NCBI GenBank assembly: GCA_007125435.1
Contig: SLDF01000339.1
Location: forward strand, 1-8,169
Length of the DNA stretch: 8,169 nt
DNA from: Saprospiraceae bacterium
GTDB lineage: Bacteria > Bacteroidota > Bacteroidia > Chitinophagales > Saprospiraceae
Reading direction: 5' to 3'
Below the pieces are notes generated by a model that worked only from the letters and a program-made list of their open reading frames with translations, had not been told where the DNA came from and did not search any database. Position 1 is the first letter of the stretch. Each line of letters begins with the position of its first letter. Below, in pieces: positions 1 to 5,778 of this stretch. Both the position numbers and the translations under genes were made by a program.

Positions 1-68
1 CAGACCCAAAAAAACACCTTAGAATATCTTCTTCGATATAAAAAATATATCAAACAATTAATGGCTAT

Positions 69-116
69 ACCTAAGCTCCTAAACTTCTATGCTCCTGAGC
101 TCCTCTGCTCCCTCAG
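69..116. repeat. Octamer array, consensus TCCTAAGC (6 units), in copy A
   Basis: Six contiguous 8-bp units can be read without gaps: ACCTAAGC, TCCTAAAC, TTCTATGC, TCCTGAGC, TCCTCTGC, TCCCTCAG. The phase is kept exactly while individual bases drift. The array is nested inside the larger repeat copy A. Role is unknown; slippage-generated filler is the simplest reading. Confidence 0.75.
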
Positions 117-218
117 ACCTTAGGCTTTTAGACCTTTGACATTCCGACCAAAAAGACACCTTAGAATATCTTCTTCTGTACAAAAAATATATGTAATAAC
201 TAATGACCACACCTTAGC

Positions 219-258
219 TCCTAAGCTCCTATGCCTCTAAGCTCCTAAGCTCTCTCAG
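219..258. repeat. Octamer array, consensus TCCTAAGC (5 units), in copy B
   Basis: Five contiguous 8-bp units: TCCTAAGC, TCCTATGC, CTCTAAGC, TCCTAAGC, TCTCTCAG, preceded by a partial unit CCTTAGC. It is the counterpart of the array at 69-116, but its units are closer to consensus, suggesting younger or recently homogenised repeats. Confidence 0.75.
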
Positions 259-330
259 ACCTTTTATCTTTTTCCTTTTATCTTTTATCTTTCAAAACGA
301 CCTTCGACTTTTTTTATCTACTTCCCCTTC
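259..330. other. Pyrimidine-rich tract with CTTTTATC repeats
   Basis: On the plus strand this stretch is almost all C and T, with several runs of TTTTATC between 261 and 292, then TTCGACTTTTTTTATC and TTCCCCTTCG. It lies 3' of the minus-strand gene ending at 400, so that gene's read-through RNA would be purine-rich here. No hairpin plus U-tract terminator in the right direction was seen. No gene is apparent in 1-399. Confidence 0.5.
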
Positions 331-399
331 GAAAAGCTCAGGTTAGCCCAGTTGCCAATTGATTATTGCTAACATTATACGAGTATGTAGAACATAGAA

Positions 400-1899
400 T
401 CATTGTTTTATAAACTTACCTCTAGAAATAAAGCCATCAGAGGTCATAACATAGAGGTAGGTTCCTGGAAGAATATTAAGCGGTACCGAAATACTACCCA
501 AGTTTGCAGGGATTTTGCTACTGTGGACTTGTTTTCCGTTCATATCGAATATGCTTAAGTTAAAGTGATGAGGTATCTCATCAGGAATTTCCATCATATC
601 TATGATGAGTTCATTATTTACTGGATTAGGCCAGGTCTTTATTTGGTATTTATCAGTTTTACTCAATTGGAGGTTTTCATTCTGTATAATGCCAGATACG
701 CACTCGTCACCGATCCTATAATAATATTTGTCTTTAATGGGCTTGTTATCACAACCTCTATAAGCTAGTTCTAATTCATAACACTCACATTCAACATTGA
801 AGCCATTTGATATCGAGGTAATAATGTAGTTTTGACCTGGTAAAAAAAAGATATATAAAATAGTATCGCCTTCGACCATAGGGTCACATTCTGGCTTTGA
901 TTTTATTGTCACATCTACTCTCTTGCTGATTTGGGTGTTTATTGGTCGGACCAGTAGCGTTATAGGGCAGTTTCTCAGTAAAGGGTTATCGGGATTAGAG
1001 GGATCTATCACGACAGGTGATGCAAAGACTGGCCCCGGGAACTCTGTATGTGAATTAATCACTATTCTATCACATTCTGTGCTTAAGCCACCTTGTGTTA
1101 TATACGGAAAAAATGAGATCGATCCACTCAATTCAAAAAATGCCCTCTTAAGGGTGTTAATGGTGCAAGATTGAATACCACTGCAGCACTTTAATGACAT
1201 TTCGATCGTATAAGGGGTAGAGAATTCAAGGGGCGATAATAGTCTCGTAATGTCTATCCCATCTGGAGAAACATCCTGAAAAGTATAAACCCCATCCGAC
1301 ATAAGTTGATTATTTAAATCTTTAATGCTCACTTCAAGACAAAGAGCGCTTTCCGCAGAAATGTCAAGATGTGGTATCAATAAATTGGCTCTATCTCCAG
1401 GACATAAATCTAGTAATACTGGGTTATCTAAAGTATTTAGATCTCCTGAATGCTCTCTTCCGATACAAGGTAATAATTCTCCGAAAAAAGACGTATCTGC
1501 ACCATTACCAAGTAGCTGACCATTAATCGTCGGAAAATTAGATAAAGTTTGATATATCCGAGCATCACAGCCATTAAAGTCACATATATGCCAATTCTGA
1601 AAATGTAAACAAATACCTTCTTCCCTCACTAGTGTACAGTTACTCTTACAATATATAGAGTCTCCGTGCTCAAAACCTTTAAAATTCAAAGGAAACTTGA
1701 ATATAGTATTGTTGCAGTTGCTAATTACACCTCCTTCATTAAATACAAACGGTTCGCCTGTGCATACATTTGTAAAATTAATACAATCACAGTTAGAAGG
1801 GACTTCATTGCCAAAACTGCCAAAGCTGTCTGATTGGGAAAAACCTATATAGGTTACTACAAATGTTAATATCAACAATAATAAACCCTTATGTTGCAT
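400..1899 (-). CDS. Secreted cysteine-rich protein with type IX secretion C-terminal sorting domain
   Basis: The 499-residue product begins with a signal peptide: a short basic start (MQHKG), a hydrophobic stretch LLLLILTFVVTYIGF, and a likely cleavage site near residues 20-23. The last ~80 residues are a type A sorting domain of the Por/type IX system: KTWPNPVNNELIID at 421-434, SIFDMNGKQV at 449-458, and LPGTYLYVM then GKFIKQ at the very end. Such domains direct export across the outer membrane and surface attachment or release. The middle (about 24-410) matches no domain I recognise. It holds 22 cysteines between residues 37 and 400 and none in the signal peptide or sorting domain, which fits a disulphide-rich extracellular structure. 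The gene is monocistronic as far as can be seen; repeat R1 lies about 150 bp upstream. The start is well placed because the signal peptide begins at it. An adhesin, a binding protein or an enzyme are all possible. Confidence 0.88.
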   Translation of the reverse strand: MQHKGLLLLILTFVVTYIGFSQSDSFGSFGNEVPSNCDCINFTNVCTGEPFVFNEGGVISNCNNTIFKFPLNFKGFEHGDSIYCKSNCTLVREEGICLHFQNWHICDFNGCDARIYQTLSNFPTINGQLLGNGADTSFFGELLPCIGREHSGDLNTLDNPVLLDLCPGDRANLLIPHLDISAESALCLEVSIKDLNNQLMSDGVYTFQDVSPDGIDITRLLSPLEFSTPYTIEMSLKCCSGIQSCTINTLKRAFFELSGSISFFPYITQGGLSTECDRIVINSHTEFPGPVFASPVVIDPSNPDNPLLRNCPITLLVRPINTQISKRVDVTIKSKPECDPMVEGDTILYIFFLPGQNYIITSISNGFNVECECYELELAYRGCDNKPIKDKYYYRIGDECVSGIIQNENLQLSKTDKYQIKTWPNPVNNELIIDMMEIPDEIPHHFNLSIFDMNGKQVHSSKIPANLGSISVPLNILPGTYLYVMTSDGFISRGKFIKQ

Positions 1900-2045
1900 A
1901 CCGAAGCTGTAAATATTTCACAAAATGGCTAAATGAGCTTTTCTGTCAAGCAATATACTATTTAAAATTAAATTTCATGGGAAATTGTACCAGTTTTCAG
2001 GTAAATCATAAGGATATTCGCTCAATAAGGATATATTGTAAATCT
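1900..2045. other. AT-rich leader upstream of the type IX cargo gene, with a 10-bp direct repeat
   Basis: This 146-bp stretch lies between the start of the secreted-protein gene and R1. It contains two copies of ATAAGGATAT at 2008-2017 and 2025-2034, 17 bp apart. In the minus direction there is a TTGACA-like box (1944-1949) and, about 20 bp on, a ...ATTTTG box (1921-1927), which only loosely resembles the Bacteroidota -33 TTG / -7 TAnnTTTG promoter. The promoter reading is weak; the direct repeat is certain but could be chance. Confidence 0.3.
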
Positions 2046-2244
2046 TGGAGCATTTCATTCTGTGGTTTTAGACATCACCCTACACTTCGTTACTGGTCGC
2101 TACAGCCTGTCCCCGCACCAATTTTTTGGTGGTCTCCATGGCTCGCTGATAGCTCTACCCTATAGACTTTCTTGCATTTGCTCCTGACCCACTCCGCATC
2201 GATGATGCATAATCAGTAAAAAAAGACATTATGAAATACAACCC
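2046..2244 (+). repeat. R1, most diverged copy of a MITE-like intergenic element
   Basis: R1 shares with R2 and R3 the left end (GCATTTCATTCTGTGG, matching GCGTTTCATTTTGTCG), the CATCACC and ACTTCGTTACTGGTCGCTAC blocks, the TGACCCACTCCGCATCG block, the small palindrome GCATC-GAT-GATGC, and a right end AAAGACATTATGAAAT. It is about 30 bp longer than the others because the central part (about 2104-2140) is replaced or expanded and contains its own hairpin CACCAA-TTTT-TTGGTG at 2116-2131. No target-site duplication is visible around it, which fits an old insertion. It lies between two genes read in the same direction. Confidence 0.75.
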
Positions 2245-2263
2245 ATATAATGCTGTTTAAAAA

Positions 2264-2809
2264 TTAAACTTCTTCAATAATTGACGTGCCTTTTGAATGG
2301 TCTCCACTTGTCCATTGCCATGTTTCGTGTAATCTCAACTTGCCATTTGGCAAAACCTCAGGTATTGATTTACATATCCCCGTCATCAATTCGTTATTGG
2401 AGTTTATTTGGTGATAACGCATATCTATATTTCCAAATGTATCAACGATACCGATCAAATGCCCGCATTTAATTTTCCCTCCTGAATAGGTGGCTGTTAA
2501 CAAACTTCCCTCTTGTTTATAATGAAAAGTCGTTTCTTCTGAAGTTTCACCATTTTGGGTATTAGTTAAGGGCTTGAATATTTTATTGTTGTAGTTTATA
2601 GTTTGCTTCATGAGTTGTTCCTCTTTTATGTCTCTTTCGTATTCTTCCCATGTCACGCCGAATGGCGCTCCTCCGGATGTATAGCCTGCGATATAGAAAA
2701 AATTATCATCTTGATCAGGATTAAAAACATCATTTTTTGTTTTACTATTCTTCTTTTCTGCTTTTCGCATCTCAGCATTTTTTCGCTTTCTTTCTTGGGT
2801 GTCTTTCAT
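2264..2809 (-). CDS. Small two-part protein, C-terminal half of the 'n-acetylglutamate synthase'-labelled family
   Basis: From the ATG at 2809 the product has 181 residues. A lysine/arginine/glutamate-rich start is followed by a conserved-looking motif FFYIAGYTSGGAPFGVTWEE (plus-strand 2645-2704), which I associate with small uncharacterised proteins. After an internal ATG at 2611 comes about 114 residues: NYNNKIFKPLTNTQNGETS, FHYKQEG, YSGGKIKCGHLIGIVD, GNIDMRYHQ and LHETWQWTSGD. This second part matches a small family in Bacteroidota and Firmicutes widely labelled n-acetylglutamate synthase. I see no GNAT acetyl-CoA site, so I would not assign that reaction. The open frame extends further upstream to 2950, but the extra 47 codons are the reverse strand of repeat R2. 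I chose 2809 as the outermost plausible start; it still lies inside the R2 terminal repeat. ATGs at 2770 or 2611 are alternatives, the last preceded by AAGAGGAA. It may be one fused protein or two. Confidence 0.7.
   Translation of the reverse strand: MKDTQERKRKNAEMRKAEKKNSKTKNDVFNPDQDDNFFYIAGYTSGGAPFGVTWEEYERDIKEEQLMKQTINYNNKIFKPLTNTQNGETSEETTFHYKQEGSLLTATYSGGKIKCGHLIGIVDTFGNIDMRYHQINSNNELMTGICKSIPEVLPNGKLRLHETWQWTSGDHSKGTSIIEEV
2618..2625 (-). promoter_or_regulatory. Internal Shine-Dalgarno-like site AAGAGGAA before the ATG at 2611
   Basis: Read on the minus strand, AAGAGGAA precedes ATG at 2611-2609 with about 6-7 bases between. Strong purine leaders are uncommon in Bacteroidota, so its presence inside an open frame, exactly where the second domain begins, suggests that the C-terminal part may be translated on its own. 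The evidence is positional only. Confidence 0.4.
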
Positions 2810-2964
2810 TTTGTCGCTTTGGGCATCACCCTCCACTTCGTTGCGGGTCGCTACGCTTCGGGGCTCGCTGTTCGCTCGGTCCTTCGGACTCACTCGCATG
2901 CGCTCGTGACCCACTCCGCATCGCTGATGCATGTCCAGAAAAAACGACATTTTGAATTACACCC
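2797..2964 (+). repeat. R2, MITE-like element fused in frame to the 5' end of the 2264-2809 gene
   Basis: R2 is about 168 bp. Its left end GGGTGTCTTTCATTTTGTCG (2797-2816) and right end CGACATTTTGAATTACACCC (2945-2964) are imperfect inverted repeats, matching at about 15 of 20 positions. The interior is GC-rich with many small palindromes: GTCC-TTC-GGAC, CGCATGCG and GCATC-GCT-GATGC. It is closely similar to R3 along its whole length. On the minus strand it is open from an ATG at 2950 through the left terminal repeat into the small gene; the translated 47 residues (MSFFLDMHQRCGVGHERM...) look like repeat-derived sequence, since R3 encodes nearly the same peptide before a stop. No target duplication is visible at its edges. 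Confidence 0.85.
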
Positions 2965-2982
2965 TTTTAACCCTCGTTGCTC

Positions 2983-3006
2983 AAATCCATTGCATAAAGT
3001 GGATTT
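2983..3006 (-). terminator. Weak hairpin overlapping the stop of the monooxygenase gene
   Basis: AAATCCA (2983-2989) and TGGATTT (3000-3006) form a perfect 7-bp stem with a 10-base loop, overlapping the last codon and stop (TAA at 3007-3005). No U-run follows on the minus strand, so it is not a classical intrinsic terminator. It might stabilise the 3' end or be chance. Confidence 0.25.
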
Positions 3007-4144
3007 AAAACTTTTCCTGTATAGAATACAGTTTATTCATTTGCTGATTCATTACTTTATCTGGTGTCAATTTCATGATAGTTTTCATTATAATCTGACC
3101 AAAGCCACTATGTGCCATCTGCCCAAATCGCCAAGAATTATTAACCACATAATCTGCTTTTTCTCGTCTAGCCGATTCAAATAAACTTATGGCTTGCTCT
3201 ATTTGATTGTTTCTCGCCAAGATATTAGCTAAATAATATGCATCTTCCATTGCTTGTCCGGCACCTTGTCCCATATTAGGTGTTGTAGCATGTGCTGCAT
3301 CTCCTACCAATACTACTTTACTTTTGTGCCACTTTTCCAATCGTTTCAAGTCTAAAATGTCGTTTCTTATGATTTTATCAGCTTTAGTAAGTTCTATAAT
3401 GTTTGAGACTAGAGGGCTAAAACTTTTGAAATCATTCTTTAATTCCGCTTTAATGGTATTTTTATTGTCGGTACCATTTTGTGGAGCATTCTTTACTGCA
3501 AACCAATAGACTTGACTTTCTGTTATTTGAGAAAAGCCAAAACGTATCCTTTTCCCCCAACTTTCAATTCCTGCGTTTTGAAATTCATTGGGCAGTCTAA
3601 TGTCTGAAATTCCTCGCCAACAAGTTTGACCTGAAAATCTTTTTGAAGTATTAGAGAAAATATCACCTCTAACCTTTGAGTTTATTCCATCTGCACCTAT
3701 CAGTAAATGAGACATTATCTCCCTGTCACCAAAAGAAATTTTTACCTGATTTTCATTTTGCTCTAATGATTTGAATTCGCAACCTAAATTTACAATACCT
3801 TGAGGGATGGCTTCAAAAAGTATTTTTTGCAAAGTTGCTCTGTGTATAGCAACAATTTTATTCCCTTTCTCGTCTTGAACTACCTCTTGTTTTGTTTTTT
3901 TTAATGGAATTAATTGAGCATTTGTTATGTCCACTTGATTCAACAATGTACCACTTTCTCTAACAAGCTCCCCTAACCCTAACCAATCTAAGACCTTAAG
4001 GGCGTTCGGTTGCATCCAAATTCCTGCCCCAACTGTATTTAGCTGTTTTGCGCGTTCAAATACTTTGCAGTCAAACCCTAGTTTGTTGAGTGCCAATGCG
4101 GTCGTTAAACCTGCAATTCCTCCACCGATGATTGTTATTTGCAT
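3005..4144 (-). CDS. FAD-dependent monooxygenase (PHBH/UbiH-like, group A flavoprotein hydroxylase)
   Basis: The 379-residue product has the full set of group A flavin hydroxylase motifs. An N-terminal Rossmann site ITIIGGGIAGLTTALAL (residues 3-19) with E30 following the second strand binds the FAD ADP part. The HR pair at 101-102 (AIHRATLQKIL) and the DG motif LLIGADGINSKVR (147-159) help bind FAD and NAD(P)H. The GD motif KVVLVGDAAHATTPNMGQGA (276-295) contacts the riboflavin part. The family uses NAD(P)H and oxygen to hydroxylate or epoxidise aromatic or similar substrates in the cytoplasm; the substrate cannot be read from sequence. Length is typical and the protein looks complete. It resembles the salicylate/urate hydroxylase-like branch more than the quinone-biosynthesis enzymes, but this is a guess. 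The start is secure, as the Rossmann strand begins at once. R3 lies 88 bp upstream and R2 about 40 bp downstream; no pathway partner adjoins it. Confidence 0.93.
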   Translation of the reverse strand: MQITIIGGGIAGLTTALALNKLGFDCKVFERAKQLNTVGAGIWMQPNALKVLDWLGLGELVRESGTLLNQVDITNAQLIPLKKTKQEVVQDEKGNKIVAIHRATLQKILFEAIPQGIVNLGCEFKSLEQNENQVKISFGDREIMSHLLIGADGINSKVRGDIFSNTSKRFSGQTCWRGISDIRLPNEFQNAGIESWGKRIRFGFSQITESQVYWFAVKNAPQNGTDNKNTIKAELKNDFKSFSPLVSNIIELTKADKIIRNDILDLKRLEKWHKSKVVLVGDAAHATTPNMGQGAGQAMEDAYYLANILARNNQIEQAISLFESARREKADYVVNNSWRFGQMAHSGFGQIIMKTIMKLTPDKVMNQQMNKLYSIQEKF

Positions 4145-4191
4145 TTATTGTCGTATTGTATAAATTACCGCATTTATAACTATCATAACAT

Positions 4192-4209
4192 CAAAACCTT
4201 AATGTTTTG
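4192..4209. repeat. Short inverted repeat upstream of the monooxygenase gene
   Basis: CAAAAC (4192-4197) and GTTTTG (4204-4209) are a perfect 6-bp inverted repeat with the 6-base spacer CTTAAT, 48 bp before the monooxygenase ATG. It could be an operator for a dimeric repressor or part of the promoter region; nothing else supports this. Confidence 0.25.
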
Positions 4210-4223
4210 TAGTTTCTTGATTA

Positions 4224-4412
4224 GATTGATAGGGGTGCGTTTCATTTTGTCGCTTTTGGCATCACCTTCCTCCTTGCGTCGTCAGGTCGCTACGCTTCGG
4301 GACTCGCTGTTCGCTCGGTCCTGCGGACTCACTCGCATGCGCTCATGACCCACTTCGCATCGCTGATGCATGACCCGAAAAAACGACATTTTGAAATGCA
4401 CCCGATTGATAG
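4224..4412 (+). mobile_element. R3, MITE-like element with terminal inverted repeats and a 9-bp target-site duplication
   Basis: The element proper is 4233-4403 (171 bp). Its ends, GGGTGCGTTTCATTTTGTCG and CGACATTTTGAAATGCACCC, are inverted repeats agreeing at about 16 of 20 positions. Directly outside them lies the same 9-mer GATTGATAG, at 4224-4232 and 4404-4412, exactly abutting both ends: the mark of a transposase-type insertion. The interior is GC-rich and palindromic and encodes no transposase; reading from its minus-strand ATG gives 35 codons then a stop. It is therefore best seen as a non-autonomous element moved in trans. It sits in the 431-bp gap between the outer-membrane protein gene and the monooxygenase gene. 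Confidence 0.88.
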
Positions 4413-4460
4413 ATATGAAAGTCCGATAAATCAGTAAATTTGAGCTGCCGAATCTTAAGT

Positions 4461-4502
4461 ATCGTTGTAATAATGTTCAGATTATCAACGATCTATTTTT
4501 TT
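4461..4502 (+). terminator. Plus-strand intrinsic-terminator-like hairpin with T-run
   Basis: ATCGTTG-TAAT (4461-4471) pairs with ATTA-T-CAACGAT (4481-4492), with one bulged base and a 9-base loop, followed by CTATTTTTTT. Read rightwards this is a hairpin plus U-tract. No plus-strand gene precedes it, and for the leftward transcript of the outer-membrane protein gene the run is on the wrong side. The hairpin could still act as a 3' barrier to that transcript. The rest of 4413-4575 shows nothing. Confidence 0.4.
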
Positions 4503-4575
4503 CGATGAAGCTCAAGCTATAAAGTTAAATGTTTTTTGCCATAAATTTATTCAGTCCTGGCAGAAAGTAGGCATA

Positions 4576-5778
4576 CTACCATCTGTTCAATAGGAATACA
4601 CATTGTATAAAATTAATTTCCAACTGTGAAAACCCAAATGATATACCAGCTTCAGTTTCCAATACAGACCACGGATTGTATCGCAATGAAGTTCTCAAGT
4701 AAAATGATTGCAAGCGATTGGGGCGAATGTCCCACCCAAAAACTAAGGCCGGTTGAATCGACTCACCGCGATAGATTTTATGCTCACCACTAGGTAGTTG
4801 GTCTTCCAGCTTATAGAACTCATATCCAAGAGCGGCGCCAAAGAAAGGTACAAATCCGTGATAATCTGCTAAAAAGGCAAAAGCTTCTACTGCCGGAACG
4901 CTTCTCCTGGCGTGCTGATCGTGCCCAAAAGCGGACTGTGAGGTAGCAATATAGCGATAAGTGGCTTGAATTTGGAGGTCAAGGTTGTGCAAGTAATAAC
5001 CAAAATTAAACTCTGGAAAAACATTGGTTATCCGATGTTCCGTTAAATAGGGATATAATCGGCTATTGTGATTACTCAGTGAGCCATAAAGGGCAGAAGA
5101 TGGTCCTACTCCAATAGTCCAGCTGTTTAGTCTTTTCAGACTAGCTAGCGTGTCAGTAAGTATCTTGGTCTTGCCACTTTGCCAATCTGGCTCTGCACCA
5201 AGTGTTCCATCAAAAGTCCATTTTACACCTATTGAAAAACGAAAAGGTGCTGTACGTACACTTTCAATTTGATTTTGTGCCGTAGGGTAGTTGAATGTTC
5301 CAGAAGGAATCCATGTGCCACCCAGTTCCAGCAATACATTTTGATATTGATACACAAGCCCTGCAAGTATTGGCGACTGGTGTCTTACCATCTGCGGACC
5401 GTCTTGGAAAACAAAGTCAGATGGTTGCCAACTTATACCCAAAAAAGGACGCAGCTTGTGTTTTTCAATTCGCCATGGAAAAAACTTAGCCCCGGTTTCT
5501 ACACGTGGTCGAAAGTTGGTATACCTACTTTGAAAGAGTGGCAAAGCAATAAAAAAATCGGCATGCCCCCAGAAATGCGTACCTCCTATAATTAAGTTTG
5601 TTGCATGTAAATCAGAGAGTAAATGCTCCCTAAAAGAGGACCCTGATGCGGGATAAAAGCGCTGCTCCATTCCGAGATTCAACTGTGCAAAACGATGTCG
5701 GGTTCGGCTTTCTGTGTAAGATTGTGAAAATGACACAACCGACAAACATACCGTAAATAGTGTGAATACTAATCTCAT
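4576..5778 (-). CDS. Predicted outer-membrane beta-barrel protein with signal peptide, unknown function
   Basis: I start this 400-residue protein at the ATG at 5778: it overlaps the upstream stop as ATGA (5775-5778), and a clear signal peptide begins there (MRLVFTLFTVCLSVVSFSQS). The longer open frame to 5865 only adds sequence that overlaps the upstream gene in another frame. The mature part is rich in alternating aromatic and polar residues, with turns typical of beta strands: FAQLNLGMEQRFYP, GTHFWGHADFFIALPLF, LRPFLGISWQP, FRFSIGVKWTFDG, FVPFFGAALGYEFYKL, SFYLRTSLRYNPW and ETEAGISFGFSQLEINF. This suggests a barrel in the outer membrane. A middle segment, DTLASLKRLNSWTIGVGPSSALYG, may start a second half. 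I do not recognise a named family. The C-terminus ends in LLNRW, not a plain aromatic-terminated strand. The gene is very likely translationally coupled to the DUF2306-like gene, so the two probably act together at the envelope. Confidence 0.82.
   Translation of the reverse strand: MRLVFTLFTVCLSVVSFSQSYTESRTRHRFAQLNLGMEQRFYPASGSSFREHLLSDLHATNLIIGGTHFWGHADFFIALPLFQSRYTNFRPRVETGAKFFPWRIEKHKLRPFLGISWQPSDFVFQDGPQMVRHQSPILAGLVYQYQNVLLELGGTWIPSGTFNYPTAQNQIESVRTAPFRFSIGVKWTFDGTLGAEPDWQSGKTKILTDTLASLKRLNSWTIGVGPSSALYGSLSNHNSRLYPYLTEHRITNVFPEFNFGYYLHNLDLQIQATYRYIATSQSAFGHDQHARRSVPAVEAFAFLADYHGFVPFFGAALGYEFYKLEDQLPSGEHKIYRGESIQPALVFGWDIRPNRLQSFYLRTSLRYNPWSVLETEAGISFGFSQLEINFIQCVFLLNRW

Larger units (their letters stand above)
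3..266. repeat. Two imperfect direct copies of a ~120-bp intergenic repeat, spaced ~143 bp
   Basis: Copy A runs about 3-122 and copy B about 146-266. Both begin with a GACC(C)AAAAA run followed by CACCTTAGAATATCTTCTT, then a diverged AAAAAATATAT segment, an array of 8-bp units, and an ending CTCAGACCTT. The window itself opens with CAGACCC, which resembles the end of a further copy, so the array probably continues to the left. No open frame of note crosses it. It lies downstream of the gene at 400-1899. Function is unknown; it looks like a non-coding, expanding or decaying repeat block. Confidence 0.8.

Noticed and set aside
2810..2950. N-terminal extension of the small gene to the ATG at 2950
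   Set aside because: This part is repeat R2 read on its reverse strand, and R3 encodes almost the same peptide before a stop, so it is not likely native protein sequence.
2797..2964. Target-site duplication around R2 (and R1)
   Set aside because: The 9 bases on either side do not match for R2 (TTCTTTCTT versus TTTTAACCC) or for R1, so only R3 keeps this mark.
2603..3184. Plus-strand open frame of 193 codons
   Set aside because: It is a shadow lying antisense across the small gene, R2 and the monooxygenase 3' end. Its cysteine-, histidine- and phenylalanine-rich composition and lack of any motif argue against a gene.
4139..4348. Plus-strand open frame of 69 codons over R3
   Set aside because: Mostly repeat sequence, with no family resemblance and no conservation of the frame in R1 or R2.
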